From Rhizobium tropici CIAT 899 (GTDB lineage: Bacteria; Pseudomonadota; Alphaproteobacteria; Rhizobiales; Rhizobiaceae): a DNA stretch of 64,000 bases. The stretch is taken from the NCBI RefSeq assembly GCF_000330885.1, contig NC_020059.1, positions 485,001 to 549,000 on the forward strand, given 5' to 3'. Positions 18,954-29,984 of this stretch are shown one piece after another. The notes beneath the pieces are model-generated. The model was not told the DNA's origin. It was given only the letters and a program-made list of their open reading frames with translations, and made no database searches. A program made the translations under genes and the position numbers. Numbering within the stretch: position 1 is the stretch's first letter; the number at the start of each line of letters is the position of its first letter.

Positions 18954-21299
18954 TCAAAACTCTTCCCAGTCGTCCTGGGCGAGTGCGTTGGCGCCCTGCG
19001 TCTGTGGAATTGCCTTGCGTGCCGGTGATGCAGCGGTAGGAGCTGCCCGTCGCGGCGCGACCGGAGTCCGCATCTGTTGAGCGGTCGCCCGCAAAGCGCT
19101 GGCATTGTCCTGGATGGCGCGTGCGGTGCGGAAGCGCGCAACGAGTGTCCGAAGCGACTGGGCTTCTTCGGCAAGGGCAACGCTCGAGGCTGTGGTTTCC
19201 TCGACCATCGCGGCATTCTGCTGGGTTACCTGATCCATCTGGTTCATGGCAGAATTGATTTCCTTCAGGCCGATAGCCTGCTCGCTCGCGGAAGCGGAGA
19301 TCTGACGTATCAAGCCGTTGATCTCCATAACTTGCTGGGCGATCTTGTGCAGGGCATCGCCCGTGCGGCCGACCAGATCGACGCCTTCCTTGACCTGCCC
19401 GGCCGAGGTATTGATCAAAGTCTTGATCTCCTTGGCGGCATTGGCCGAGCGCTGAGCCAGCTCGCGCACTTCCTGCGCGACAACGGCAAAGCCCTTGCCG
19501 GCGTCACCCGCGCGGGCTGCTTCGACGCCGGCGTTGAGCGCCAGGAGATTGGTCTGGAAAGCAATCTCGTCGATGACGCCGATGATGCGCGACACCTCCT
19601 GCGACGATTGTTCGATGCCGTGCATGGAGGAAATGGCCTTCTGCACGATCTCGCCGGAATGCTCGGCATCCTGAGACGCCGCGTTTACGCTGCTTGCCGC
19701 CGTGCGTGCGTTTTCGGCGCTGGAATTGACCTGCGCGGTCAGCTCGTTGAGGGCTGCCGCCGTCTCTTCGAGGCTGGCCGCCTGCTGTTCGGTGCGGCGG
19801 GCGAGATCCGAGGCACTGTTGCTGATTTCGCCGGTGCCGCTGCCGATATTGCCGACGCTGACATTGACGGTATGAACCGTCTCCTCAAGGCTCGCCAGCG
19901 CAGCATTGAAGTCCTGCTTGAGCTGAGCATATTCGCCGGGGAAGTCGTCCGTGATCCGCTGGGTGAGGTTGCCCTTGGAGAGCTCGGCGAGGCTGTTGCC
20001 GAGAATGCTGACGATATGGCGCTGGAGGGTGACGCTCTCGTTGCGTTCGCTCTCCGAGCGGCGGCGTTCACCTTCGGCAGCCAGGCGCTGGTCGTTGGCT
20101 TCACCTTCGAGGCGCTTGGTGTCGGCAAGCGCAAAGCGGAACCCTTCCAGTGCCTTGGCGACTGAGCCAACTTCGTCTGCACCTGCCTGGCCGGCGACCG
20201 GTTCGGCATAATTGCCGGTGCTGAGGCGATTGACGCTTGCGACGAGACCGGCGAGCGGCTTCTGCACGAAACCGCGCACAGCGACGTAGAGGGCGAGCAT
20301 GACGGCGGCAAGCACGAGGATGCCGGCAACGATCATCATATAGGTCTGATCGCGTACCGGCGCTGCGATTGCGCTATGCGGCACGTCGATGAGAACGACC
20401 CAGGTGGCATTGAGGCCGGGAACGGCGAAAGGGTAGACGACGCGGTCGAATGCTTCGCCGCCATTTTCAGAAAGGTTCTTGAGGACGCTTGAAGAAGAGG
20501 TGGTCAGTGCCGCCTTGATGACGTCAGCGCCGGAACCGTTATAGTCCTTCATCAGCAGGTCGACGCTCGGTGCCACCAGCCACTTGTTGTCCTGGGAAAC
20601 CAGCAGCACGCGGCCGGTGCCGAAAGGCTGCATCTTCTGCAGCTTCGTCGAAAGCGAGCCGAGAGAAATGTCGACGCCTGCGACACCGATCAGTTTGCCG
20701 CCCGACATGACGGGATAGGCGATCGAGCTCATGGTCGTCGGCACGTCCGTGCCCTGTGCGAGATAGGGCGGCGTGATCGCACCCCTGCCGCTGTCGGCTG
20801 CAAGCTTCCACCAGGCGGCAGTGTAGTCATTGTCGAATGTCGAGAACTGGATGCCGCCATCCTTGGTCTTCGACCAATAGGGTGTGAAGGCGCCCTTGTC
20901 GTTGACGGCCTGATCCTTGTTGTTGGCAAGTTCGGTCGTCTTGCCATCCAGCGCGCCGAGCTGCTCACAGAACCAGCTGCCGAAGGCAAAGGCATTCTGC
21001 TCGACATTAGCCTTGAGGATATTGATCATGCCTTTGCGGTCGAAGGTATGACCCTCGTGGCCGCGGCCGATGATGGCGGCCATGGAGCGGGCGGCACTCG
21101 CCAGTTCGCCGACGTTTGCGGCGATCTCGTTGGAAATGGACTTGGCCTCGGTATTCGCCTGATCCATCGTCAGCGTTTCGACGCGATCGCGGGTCTGGGA
21201 AATCAGCAGAAAATTGGAAACCAGCAGAACGAGTGCGATCGCCAGCCCGGTGACCAAGATGAGCTTGGCCGCAAGCGACTTCATGCGAAAGATGAACAT
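18954..21299 (-). CDS. Methyl-accepting chemotaxis protein with periplasmic Cache sensor
   Basis: 781 residues. The N-terminal transmembrane helix (near 8-30) is followed by a large periplasmic Cache/PDC region, a second helix near 323-345, a HAMP domain, and the cytoplasmic signalling hairpin with the conserved tip IDEIAFQTNLLALNAGVEAARAGD. It ends in DDWEEF, an xWxxF pentapeptide that can tether CheR/CheB. The Cache fold usually binds small organic ligands directly; the ligand is unknown. The start at 21299 is chosen because GAGG lies upstream at correct spacing; ATGs at 21302 and 21347 also exist. Confidence 0.93.
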   Translation of the reverse strand: MFIFRMKSLAAKLILVTGLAIALVLLVSNFLLISQTRDRVETLTMDQANTEAKSISNEIAANVGELASAARSMAAIIGRGHEGHTFDRKGMINILKANVEQNAFAFGSWFCEQLGALDGKTTELANNKDQAVNDKGAFTPYWSKTKDGGIQFSTFDNDYTAAWWKLAADSGRGAITPPYLAQGTDVPTTMSSIAYPVMSGGKLIGVAGVDISLGSLSTKLQKMQPFGTGRVLLVSQDNKWLVAPSVDLLMKDYNGSGADVIKAALTTSSSSVLKNLSENGGEAFDRVVYPFAVPGLNATWVVLIDVPHSAIAAPVRDQTYMMIVAGILVLAAVMLALYVAVRGFVQKPLAGLVASVNRLSTGNYAEPVAGQAGADEVGSVAKALEGFRFALADTKRLEGEANDQRLAAEGERRRSESERNESVTLQRHIVSILGNSLAELSKGNLTQRITDDFPGEYAQLKQDFNAALASLEETVHTVNVSVGNIGSGTGEISNSASDLARRTEQQAASLEETAAALNELTAQVNSSAENARTAASSVNAASQDAEHSGEIVQKAISSMHGIEQSSQEVSRIIGVIDEIAFQTNLLALNAGVEAARAGDAGKGFAVVAQEVRELAQRSANAAKEIKTLINTSAGQVKEGVDLVGRTGDALHKIAQQVMEINGLIRQISASASEQAIGLKEINSAMNQMDQVTQQNAAMVEETTASSVALAEEAQSLRTLVARFRTARAIQDNASALRATAQQMRTPVAPRRAAPTAASPARKAIPQTQGANALAQDDWEEF

Positions 21300-21493
21300 C
21301 ATTTCCTCGAAAAAGCGATGCGTCGGATACACATTATCCGAATGCAAGGTCGGCGCAGGATGGCCCTGTCATGGAGCCGCCGTTAAGATTCCTGCCGCAA
21401 CCGGAAGGCTATGCGCGCCAGGCCAGAGGAGAATGATATGGAAGCGCAAAAATTTAATTAATTGCGCTTCCCGATGCGTGGGGAATTTTAGCT

Positions 21494-22393
21494 TTAAAGC
21501 TTTTCGGCGACTTCGCTGGCAACCGGAATGGACGGCTGTGCTCCAGGCTTCAGGCAGGCGAGCGAACCGGCGACGGCAGCCCGACGCAGGCTGGCGTAGA
21601 AATCCAGGCCTTGATCGAGGCTGGCGGCAAAATAACCGCAGAAGGTATCGCCGGCGCCGACGGTGTCGACCGGCTCGATCACGAGACCCTTGGCGCGCGC
21701 GAGCTCGCCGTCGCGAATGGCGATGACACCATCGCCCCCAAGCGTGACGATCAGCGTCTGGCCGGTTTCACCATGCAGGCGAACCAGGGCTGCCTCGCGC
21801 TCGGATGCCGACATGTTGTCCTGGCCGGCCAGTCTCTCGAATTCGGTTTCGTTGGCGATGACAATATCGGCAAGTCGGCCGAGGCGGGCTGCCTCCGGGA
21901 TCAGAGGGGCGAGATTGAGCACAGTGCGCACGCCCTTCGCCTTCGCGGCGTTCAGCGCCATCTCGACGGCCGCAACCGGAATTTCGAGCTGAAGCATCAG
22001 CGTATCGCCGGCATTCAGAGCAGCGACGGCGGCCTCTGCGTGTTCGGCGGTGTTCGTGCCATTGGCGCCCGGCACAACGGCGATCATGTTCTCGCCGTCA
22101 CCCCCCACGAGGATGAGAGCCGTGCCCGTCGCTTCGGACACACGCCGGACGGTGGAAAGATCGGTCCCTGCCGTATCGAGCAAGGCAAGCGCGGGCTCCG
22201 CGAAGGCATCATTGCCGACCGCCCCGCTGAGGCGGACCGTTGCGCCAGCGCGGCGCGCGGCCAGCGCCTGGTTGGCGCCCTTGCCGCCGGCGGCCGTGGA
22301 GAAGCCGTTGCCGGCAACCGTTTCGCCCGGCTTCGGCAAACGATCCGTGGTGGCGATGAGGTCCATATTGATGGAGCCGAAAATAGTGATCAT
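21494..22393 (-). CDS. rbsK: Ribokinase
   Basis: 299-residue PfkB-family sugar kinase. The N-terminal signature includes GSINMDLIATTDRLPKPGET and GGKGANQALAARRAGA (near 37-52). The C-terminal PfkB motif with the catalytic Asp is DTVGAGDTFCGYFAASL (near 243-259). It phosphorylates ribose to ribose-5-phosphate. It stands alone here, without rbsABC, so ribose may come from nucleoside cleavage (hydrolase at 17940). Another PfkB sugar substrate cannot be excluded. Confidence 0.9.
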   Translation of the reverse strand: MITIFGSINMDLIATTDRLPKPGETVAGNGFSTAAGGKGANQALAARRAGATVRLSGAVGNDAFAEPALALLDTAGTDLSTVRRVSEATGTALILVGGDGENMIAVVPGANGTNTAEHAEAAVAALNAGDTLMLQLEIPVAAVEMALNAAKAKGVRTVLNLAPLIPEAARLGRLADIVIANETEFERLAGQDNMSASEREAALVRLHGETGQTLIVTLGGDGVIAIRDGELARAKGLVIEPVDTVGAGDTFCGYFAASLDQGLDFYASLRRAAVAGSLACLKPGAQPSIPVASEVAEKL

Positions 22394-22494
22394 GCAATGT
22401 CCTGCCCTGGGTGTTGCGCCTGCATGATCCTACCCGAAGGCTGCCTTTGTCTTTTCGGATCATGCATCGAGTGGGCGCGACACTGCCGAAGCGA

Positions 22495-23703
22495 TCAGTC
22501 TTCGTCAACTACCCTGAGCTTGAGTTGGCTTGTGCGGTTGTCGACAGGCTTGGGCCGTTCTTCCGTGCGCGCCTTGGCAGGCTCTTTCGCCGCCTCGAAT
22601 TCCAGCGCTTCTATCCGCTCGCCGCGTCGCGCCAGCTTGTCGGCCGAGGTGACGATCATGTCGACATCCTTCTGCGCCATGGCGAAATGCCCCTGCAGCT
22701 TGCGCACCCGCTCGTCGAGGCGTGACAGGTCGTCCATCAGATGAGCCACTTCGCTCTGGATCACATGGGCCTGCTCGCGCATGCGTTGATCCTTCAGGAC
22801 AGCTTGGATGACCTGGATCGACAACATCAGCAGCGAGGGTGAGACTATGACGATGCGCGCGCGCTGGGCCTTCTGCACGATCGCCTCGAAATTCTCGTGG
22901 ATCTCGGCAAAGATCGACTCGGACGGCACGAAGAGAAAGGCCGTATCCTGCGTCTCACCGGGGATCAGATATTTCTCTGAAATGTCGCGAATATGCAGCT
23001 CCAAATCCCGGCGGAACTGCTGTGCGGCGATCTTGCCATGTTCGGGACTGGCAGCGCTACGGATGGCGTTCCACGCCTCCAACGGAAACTTCGCATCGAT
23101 GACAAGCGGTGGCGAGCCGTTCGGCATGCGCACGGTACAGTCCGGTCGCGAGCCGTTGGAAAGCGTCGTTTGAAAGGCGTAAGCGCCCATCGGCAGCCCG
23201 TCGGCGATGATGGTCTCCATGCGCGCCTGGCCGAAGGCGCCGCGTGTCTGCTTGTTGGAAAGAATGGCCTGCAGGCCGACGACATCCTTGGCCAGCGTCT
23301 GGATATTGGTCTGGGCGGCATCGATGACGGCGAGCCGTTCCTGCAGGCGGCGCAGATTCTCATGCGTCGAGCGCGTCTGCTCGCCGATTGTTGCCGTCAC
23401 CCGTTGCGACATGCCGTCGAGGCGCTGTCCGATGGCCTGATTGAGCTCGGCCTGTCTGGAGCCGAAGACTTCGGCCATGGTGGCGAGCCGTCCCTGCATC
23501 TCCGCCTGCGATCGCAGCAGAGCTGCCATCGTGTGCTCGGTGTCGAGCGCATCGTCTTCCGCTTGCGCCCGGCCACGAACGAAGAGGACGATCACTGCAA
23601 TCGCAAGCATTATGACAAGGCCGGTCAGAACATGGACCGTGGAAATGGCTTGGCCGAAGATGATGAAAGACATGAAACCTGGCGCGCTGATGAAGTTCTT
23701 CAC
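22495..23703 (-). CDS. rmuC: DNA recombination protein RmuC family
   Basis: 402 residues: one N-terminal membrane helix (near 8-40), a coiled-coil region with repeated Gln/Arg/Leu heptads (near 55-120), and the RmuC nuclease-like domain containing VIDAKFPLEAWNAI (near 198-211) and AFLFVPSESIFAEIHE (near 252-267). RmuC limits inversions at short inverted repeats in E. coli. The C-terminal tail is basic and divergent. It is divergent from def. Confidence 0.93.
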   Translation of the reverse strand: MKNFISAPGFMSFIIFGQAISTVHVLTGLVIMLAIAVIVLFVRGRAQAEDDALDTEHTMAALLRSQAEMQGRLATMAEVFGSRQAELNQAIGQRLDGMSQRVTATIGEQTRSTHENLRRLQERLAVIDAAQTNIQTLAKDVVGLQAILSNKQTRGAFGQARMETIIADGLPMGAYAFQTTLSNGSRPDCTVRMPNGSPPLVIDAKFPLEAWNAIRSAASPEHGKIAAQQFRRDLELHIRDISEKYLIPGETQDTAFLFVPSESIFAEIHENFEAIVQKAQRARIVIVSPSLLMLSIQVIQAVLKDQRMREQAHVIQSEVAHLMDDLSRLDERVRKLQGHFAMAQKDVDMIVTSADKLARRGERIEALEFEAAKEPAKARTEERPKPVDNRTSQLKLRVVDED

Positions 23704-23859
23704 GCAAGCATAGCAAAATTGTTGTGAATATCCAGATCAAACCGTGAACAAAATTTCGACGCCATGCGCCGCCGTTCGGATTGCTGCCGTTGAAAAAACA
23801 CTGCCTCACCGCCATCTTGGCGATTCCATCGCACAACAAGATGCGTTATGGGAAACGTC

Positions 23860-24375
23860 ATGACGATCAAGCCACTCATCATTTTGCCCGATCCGCTGCT
23901 CCGCCAGGCTTCCAAGCCCATCGAGCAGATCGATACCGAAATTCAGCGCCTCGCCGACGACATGCTGGAAACGATGTATGACGCGCCGGGCATTGGCCTT
24001 GCTGCGATCCAGATCGGCGTTCCCCGCCGCATGCTCGTCATCGACGTCGCGCGCGAGGGTGAAGAGAAAGCGCCACTGGTCTTTATCAATCCGGAGATCG
24101 TCGCGTCTTCGGATGAACGTTCGGTCTATGAGGAAGGCTGCCTCTCCATTCCGGATTATTATGCAGAGGTGGAGCGCCCGGCGCGCGTCACCGTCAAGCA
24201 TCTGGACCGCAACGGCAAGGAGCAGCTCACAGAGGCCGAAGGCCTGCTTGCGACCTGCGTGCAGCACGAGATCGACCATCTGAACGGCGTGCTCTTCATC
24301 GACTATATCTCGCGCCTGAAGCGGGAGATGGTGATCAAGAAGTTCACGAAGGCCGCGAAGTCCAAGGCTCTCTGA
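23860..24375 (+). CDS. def: Peptide deformylase
   Basis: 171 residues with all three PDF motifs: [10 protein letters not shown] (near 44-53), [10 protein letters not shown] (near 93-102) and the metal motif QHEIDHLNG (near 138-146). It removes the formyl group from nascent proteins. ATG 23860 is chosen over ATG 23848 because of the GGGA spacing and the normal [12 protein letters not shown] start. In many rhizobia def, fmt and truA are contiguous; here a toxin-antitoxin pair separates def from fmt. Confidence 0.96.
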   Translation: MTIKPLIILPDPLLRQASKPIEQIDTEIQRLADDMLETMYDAPGIGLAAIQIGVPRRMLVIDVAREGEEKAPLVFINPEIVASSDERSVYEEGCLSIPDYYAEVERPARVTVKHLDRNGKEQLTEAEGLLATCVQHEIDHLNGVLFIDYISRLKREMVIKKFTKAAKSKAL

Positions 24376-24409
24376 TCCCAGACATTGAAAGATCGGCTTG
24401 AAGCCCCTA

Positions 24410-24426
24410 TGATATCATTGATATCA
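24410..24426. promoter_or_regulatory. Palindromic operator upstream of the toxin-antitoxin pair
   Basis: TGATATC-ATT-GATATCA, 7-bp perfect arms, ends three bases before the GGAGG ribosome site (24430-24434) of the antitoxin gene. The position fits autoregulation by the ribbon-helix-helix antitoxin. Confidence 0.7.
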
Positions 24427-24439
24427 AACGGAGGCGCGA

Positions 24440-24700
24440 ATGAGTGATCTGTTGCTGCGCGGCATCGACGACAGCTTGAAGAAGCAGCTGCAGGCCAATG
24501 CCAGCAGGCATGGCCGCAGCCTCTCGGATGAGGCGATCGAACTACTGCGTCAATCGCTTGGACGCCAGCAGGGTGGGAGCAACTCGGCGGGGGAGGGATT
24601 AAGAGCAATTCTTGGTGCAGAAAAGCTCAGCGAAGAGGAAATTGAGGCAATCAATGCTTTTCGGAATGCGCCGGATCGCGATCCGCCCCATTTCGAATAG
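24440..24700 (+). CDS. Antitoxin, FitA/VapB-like ribbon-helix-helix protein
   Basis: 86 residues. The N-terminal ribbon-helix-helix (LLLRGIDDSLKKQLQANASR, then HGRSLSDEAIELLRQSL) resembles FitA-type antitoxins. The acidic C-terminal half (EKLSEEEIEAINAFRN) would wrap the toxin. It is preceded by GGAGG and a palindrome, and followed 15 bases later by the PIN-domain toxin, so the two form one operon. Confidence 0.88.
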   Translation: MSDLLLRGIDDSLKKQLQANASRHGRSLSDEAIELLRQSLGRQQGGSNSAGEGLRAILGAEKLSEEEIEAINAFRNAPDRDPPHFE

Positions 24701-24715
24701 TGCTCTGGCCTGCGC

Positions 24716-25135
24716 ATGATCGTTCTGGACACCAACGTTGTATCGGAGCTGCAAGGGCGGCTGCATAGCAAACGCATATTGTCCTGGCTGGATGGCTTCG
24801 CCGTCGAGGCTGTTTTTCTGACCACCATCACCATCGGCGAGATTAGGTTTGGACTGGAACTCCTGGCTGACGGGAAGCGCAAGGCGGCACTGGTCGCGGA
24901 ACTGGATGCGATAGAGGCAGAGTTTTCGGGCCGCGTTCTGGGATTTTCGAGCAACGCAGCCCATCAATACGGAATAATCTCCGCTCATCGCCACAAGATT
25001 GGGCGAAGGATGGAAACGAAGGATGCCATGATCGCCGCCATCTGCCTTGCGAGCGGTGCGACATTGGCGACGCGCAATACAAAAGACTTCGAGGGGCTTG
25101 ATCTCAAGCTCGTAAACCCGTTTGAAGGCGGCTAG
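24716..25135 (+). CDS. Toxin, FitB/VapC-like PIN-domain ribonuclease
   Basis: 139 residues of PIN fold. Acidic active-site residues are visible: Asp in MIVLDTN (residue 5), Glu in TIGEIRFGLE (near 42), Asp in ETKDAMIAAI (near 104) and Asp in TRNTKDFEG (near 122). VapC/FitB toxins cleave specific RNAs. It is a complete gene with no broken motif, so the module is probably functional. It is inserted between def and fmt. Confidence 0.9.
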   Translation: MIVLDTNVVSELQGRLHSKRILSWLDGFAVEAVFLTTITIGEIRFGLELLADGKRKAALVAELDAIEAEFSGRVLGFSSNAAHQYGIISAHRHKIGRRMETKDAMIAAICLASGATLATRNTKDFEGLDLKLVNPFEGG

Positions 25136-25206
25136 CATTGGACCCGATGGCGTGTACCGCCGCCGCTGGGTCATTCTAAATCTGATATCTTAGCCGGATG
25201 GATCGC

Positions 25207-26154
25207 ATGTCGCTCAACATCATCTTTATGGGAACGCCCGAATTCTCCGTGCCGACATTGCGGTCCCTGATCGATGCCGGTCACAAGATTCGTGCCGTTT
25301 ATACGCAGCCGCCGCGTCCCGGCGGGCGGCGAGGGCTCGACCTGCAGAAATCGCCGGTGCATCAGGCGGCCGAATTGCTGGGCCTGCCGGTTTTCACGCC
25401 CGTCAATTTCAAGGATCCGGACGAGCGCCAGCGTTTTCGCGATCTGGATGCCGACGTCGCTGTCGTCGTAGCTTACGGCCTCTTATTGCCGGAAGCGATT
25501 CTGTCAGGCACGCGTCTCGGCTGCTACAACGGCCATGCCTCACTGCTGCCGCGCTGGCGCGGGGCGGCTCCCATCCAGCGAGCGATCATGGCCGGCGACA
25601 AAAAAACCGGCATGATGGTGATGAAGATGGACAAGGGGCTGGATACCGGCCCGGTCGCTTTGAGACGCGAAGTCGAAATCGGCGACACCATGACAGCGGG
25701 TGAGTTGCATGACAGGCTGATGCTGGTCGGTGCAAAAGCCATGGCCGAGGCGATGAACAAGCTGGAGCACGATGAGCTGCCGTTGACCGCGCAGCCGTCC
25801 GAAGGCGTTCTCTATGCCGCCAAAATCGATAAGGGTGAAACCCGTATCGATTTCGGCAAGCCCGCAGTCGATGTCCATAATCATATCCGTGGCCTGTCGC
25901 CCTTTCCCGGCGCCTGGTTCGAAGCCGAAATCGCCGGCAGACTAGAGCGTATCAAGGTGCTAGGCTCTGAATTGGCCGAGGGCAACGGAGCCTCGGGTCA
26001 CGTTCTGACGGATGATCTTGTCATTGCCTGCGCTTCCGGCGCGGTCAGACTGACCAAACTGCAGAAGGCCGGTGGCAAACCGCTGGCGGCCGCCGATTTC
26101 CTGCGCGGCACGCCGATCGCGCCGGGCACCGTGCTCGCCTCGGAGCAAGCCTGA
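25207..26154 (+). CDS. fmt: Methionyl-tRNA formyltransferase
   Basis: 315 residues. The N-terminal formyltransferase domain has [11 protein letters not shown] and the catalytic core [20 protein letters not shown] (near 102-121), with the N-H pair that binds formyl-THF. The C-terminal OB-like domain binds tRNA. The ATG at 25207 gives the usual [11 protein letters not shown] start; ATG 25198 is nine bases upstream and cannot be ruled out. It ends in a one-base overlap with truA. Confidence 0.96.
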   Translation: MSLNIIFMGTPEFSVPTLRSLIDAGHKIRAVYTQPPRPGGRRGLDLQKSPVHQAAELLGLPVFTPVNFKDPDERQRFRDLDADVAVVVAYGLLLPEAILSGTRLGCYNGHASLLPRWRGAAPIQRAIMAGDKKTGMMVMKMDKGLDTGPVALRREVEIGDTMTAGELHDRLMLVGAKAMAEAMNKLEHDELPLTAQPSEGVLYAAKIDKGETRIDFGKPAVDVHNHIRGLSPFPGAWFEAEIAGRLERIKVLGSELAEGNGASGHVLTDDLVIACASGAVRLTKLQKAGGKPLAAADFLRGTPIAPGTVLASEQA

Positions 26155-26957
26155 TGGCGCGTTACAAGATGACCGTCGAATATGACGGCATTCCCTATGT
26201 CGGCTGGCAGCGCCAGGAAAACGGCCCCTCCGTGCAGGGCGCGATAGAAGGCGCCATCCTGTCCTTGACCGGCGAGACCGTTTCGATCCGCGGCGCGGGA
26301 CGCACCGATTCCGGCGTGCATGCCATGGGACAGGTCATGCATGCAGATCTCTCGAAGGAATGGAAGGTCTATACGCTGCGCAATGCGCTCAATGCCCATC
26401 TGAGGCTTGCTGGGAACCGTATTGCCATTCTCGATATCGTCGAAGTCGACCAAAGCTTCGACGCGCGCTTTTCGGCCATCCGCCGCCACTATCTCTATCG
26501 CATCATCGCCCGCCGCGCGCCGCTTGCATTAGAAGCCGGACGTGCCTGGTGGGTGCCAAAGGATATGGATCACGAGGTCATGCATGCCGCGGCCCAGACC
26601 CTGGTGGGGCGGCATGATTTCACCACCTTTCGCTCGGCGCATTGCCAGGCAAACAGCCCGGTGCGCACGCTCGACCGGCTGGATGTGACGCGTAGCGGCG
26701 AGCTCATCGAGATCCGTGCCACGGCGCAAAGCTTCCTGCACAATCAGATCCGTTCTTTCGCCGGCACGCTGAAGCTTGCCGGCGAGGGTAAATGGACGTC
26801 AGACGATGTACGCGCGGCGCTCGAGGCAAAGGATCGCAAGGCCTGCGGCCCCGTCGCCCCGCCGGATGGGCTCTATTTCATGCAGGTGGATTATCGTGAC
26901 GGTGCCGGTTTGCCCCTCGCGGGGGAAAATGCCGACGACGGCGAGGATCTGTCGTAA
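26154..26957 (+). CDS. truA: tRNA pseudouridine(38-40) synthase
   Basis: 267 residues with the catalytic Asp in [15 protein letters not shown] (near residues 46-60) and the C-terminal domain [14 protein letters not shown]. It makes pseudouridine at positions 38-40 of the anticodon arm. Its ATG shares the last base of the fmt stop, implying coupling. The short acidic C-terminal tail is divergent. Confidence 0.96.
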   Translation: MARYKMTVEYDGIPYVGWQRQENGPSVQGAIEGAILSLTGETVSIRGAGRTDSGVHAMGQVMHADLSKEWKVYTLRNALNAHLRLAGNRIAILDIVEVDQSFDARFSAIRRHYLYRIIARRAPLALEAGRAWWVPKDMDHEVMHAAAQTLVGRHDFTTFRSAHCQANSPVRTLDRLDVTRSGELIEIRATAQSFLHNQIRSFAGTLKLAGEGKWTSDDVRAALEAKDRKACGPVAPPDGLYFMQVDYRDGAGLPLAGENADDGEDLS

Positions 26958-26972
26958 TCCGCTACGATTACC

Positions 26973-27572
26973 TCAAATTGGCGGATAGACGCCGAGGAAG
27001 CGTTGCAGGAAATCCGTGAGCAGCATGGTCGGGATCAGCAGCACCAGCGTCAGCGTGCCGATGAAGAGCGGATGCGTGCCGCAGATCATCCTCAGAATGC
27101 GCGCCAGCGCAAAGATGGTCGCCATGGTGAGAACCAACGATAGAAGCGCTGCCAAACCTTTTGAAGCCGGGACAAAGACAATCATCGCAACGAGAAGTGC
27201 GTTCAAATAATTTGCCGGCACGAACAGCCAATTTACGGTAACGACGATCGGCGTAAACTTATCGCCGAAGCGGAAGACCAGAAGCAGCACGCCTGCGAGA
27301 ATGGGCGGGATCAGCCAATTCGCCGCCTCGACCAGCGCCAGCCTCAGGAAAAAGGCGAGGCCCGTCGCTGTTTCCGGCGGCATGGCACGCAGATAGGCCT
27401 GCTGCCACCACAGCCAGGAAATGCCGATCGAGGGAAGGCTCCAGAAAATCGCCCAGAAGGAGCGCAGCATGCCGCGATCCGAAATATCCAGATACTGGAA
27501 TCCGCGTGCATCCATCCGGATCAGCAGCCACAGGCCGGACAGGTAATACTGGACTTCCTTAAAGCTCGGCAT
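26973..27572 (-). CDS. Integral membrane protein of unknown function
   Basis: 199 residues with about five hydrophobic segments (near 35-58, 72-85, 90-104, 120-155 and 170-190). I do not recognise a catalytic motif; the general pattern resembles Yip1/DUF-type small membrane proteins. Its start overlaps the dapE stop by 14 bases on the same strand, so it is translated from the dapE message. The conserved placement after dapE in rhizobia is an inference. Confidence 0.75.
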   Translation of the reverse strand: MPSFKEVQYYLSGLWLLIRMDARGFQYLDISDRGMLRSFWAIFWSLPSIGISWLWWQQAYLRAMPPETATGLAFFLRLALVEAANWLIPPILAGVLLLVFRFGDKFTPIVVTVNWLFVPANYLNALLVAMIVFVPASKGLAALLSLVLTMATIFALARILRMICGTHPLFIGTLTLVLLIPTMLLTDFLQRFLGVYPPI

Positions 27573-28752
27573 TCTCGAACCAGCGCTGGATGAAGGTCTG
27601 GTAGATCTCGGTCAGCGTTTCGAGATCCGAGAGCGCCACGCGCTCGTCGACCATATGCATGGTCTGGCCGACAAGCCCGAATTCCACGACAGGGCAATAG
27701 TCCTTGATGAAGCGCGCATCGGACGTGCCGCCGGTGGTCGACAGCGCCGGCCTTTGAGCGGTGACGTTCTCGACGGCCGCGGAGAGCGAGGCGATCAGCG
27801 CATTGTTGCGCGTCAGAAAGACCTGGCTCGGACGCTCCGACCAGACGATGTCGTATTTCGCCGGCGAACGCCCGGGGCGCAATGTCTGGTCGGCGGCCGC
27901 CGCATCCAGGCGTGCCACGATTTCGGCCTTCAGCGTATCGGCCGTCCAGGTGTCGTTGAAGCGGATGTTGAAGGCAGCGGTCGCCTTGGCGGGAATGACG
28001 TTAGTGGCGGTATTGCCGACGTCGATCGTCGTCACTTCGAGGTTCGACGGCTGGAAATTGTCCGTACCGGCATCGAAAGGCGGGTCGAGCAGCGCTTCCG
28101 TCAGCTTGATGATGCTGCGCACCGGATTGTCGGCAAGGTGCGGATAGGCGGCGTGGCCCTGAACGCCGTGAACGGTAATGGTGCCGGAGATCGAGCCGCG
28201 ACGGCCGATCTTGATCATGTCGCCGAGCCGGTCCGGGTTGGTCGGTTCGCCGACGAGCGAGGCATCCCATGTTTCGCCGCGCTCTGCCGCCCATTGCAGC
28301 AGCTTGACCGTGCCGTTGATCGCCGGTCCCTCTTCATCGCCTGTTATCAGGAAGGAGATCGAGCCGGCGGGCTTGCCGTGTTTCTCGATATGACGCGCGA
28401 CAGCGGCGACGAAACAGGCGATGCCGCCCTTCATATCGACGGCGCCGCGGCCGAAAAGCTCGCCATCGGCGATTTCGGCGGCAAAGGGCGGATGGCTCCA
28501 CGAAGTGGCGTCACCGACGGGCACGACATCCGTATGCCCGGCAAACATCAGATGCGGCCCGTCGGTGCCGAGCCGCGCATAGAGGTTTTCGATATCGGGC
28601 GTTCCAGGCTCGCTCGCGGTCATGCGCTCGACCTTGAAACCGAGCGGTGCCAGCATGTCGGCAAGCGCGGTCAGCGTGCCGCCTTCGGCCGGGGTGACGG
28701 AGGCGCAGCGGATCAGGGTCTGCAGATTCGTGATGGGATTCGTAACGGTCAT
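27559..28752 (-). CDS. dapE: Succinyl-diaminopimelate desuccinylase
   Basis: 397 residues of M20 peptidase fold: FAGHTDVVPVGD (metal His and Asp, near 66-77), GRGAVDMKGG (bridging Asp, near 94-103) and ITGDEEGPAINGT (Glu-Glu, near 131-143). It hydrolyses N-succinyl-LL-DAP in lysine and cell-wall synthesis. The frame opens at 28794, but MTVTNPITNLQTLI at 28752 is the family-like start. It is followed by the overlapping membrane-protein gene and preceded by dapD. Confidence 0.95.
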   Translation of the reverse strand: MTVTNPITNLQTLIRCASVTPAEGGTLTALADMLAPLGFKVERMTASEPGTPDIENLYARLGTDGPHLMFAGHTDVVPVGDATSWSHPPFAAEIADGELFGRGAVDMKGGIACFVAAVARHIEKHGKPAGSISFLITGDEEGPAINGTVKLLQWAAERGETWDASLVGEPTNPDRLGDMIKIGRRGSISGTITVHGVQGHAAYPHLADNPVRSIIKLTEALLDPPFDAGTDNFQPSNLEVTTIDVGNTATNVIPAKATAAFNIRFNDTWTADTLKAEIVARLDAAAADQTLRPGRSPAKYDIVWSERPSQVFLTRNNALIASLSAAVENVTAQRPALSTTGGTSDARFIKDYCPVVEFGLVGQTMHMVDERVALSDLETLTEIYQTFIQRWFENAEL

Positions 28753-28911
28753 CGGAGGCAACTTATCCGGCGGGAAATGGCAAAGCGATGGCAAAGGATC
28801 GGTGACGACTCGAAAATCCTTGCCGCGATTCCAGCAATCGCACAGGCATGTTCACCCGGCAAGCATGAGGGAAGCGCGATATGGCAACCGCGCTTCCGAA
28901 ATTTTGCGAAA

Positions 28912-29769
<858 letters not shown>

Positions 29770-29984
29770 GGGAATTCCTTGCAACGTCAGGGCCTATCGT
29801 GATTTCCGGATAAAGGTCCGGAAGCGGTCGATTGGTCCTATAGCATGGATGCCGAAAATGGAATGTCTTTTCCGCGCCGATTGAGCTTGGATTCAAGGCG
29901 TTGTAGGGGCATATGCAAGAGCTTGGGCATTCCTGTCTGCGGGCGGGAAAGGCCCGTCGTGATCGATTTGAAAGGCATGAGTAG

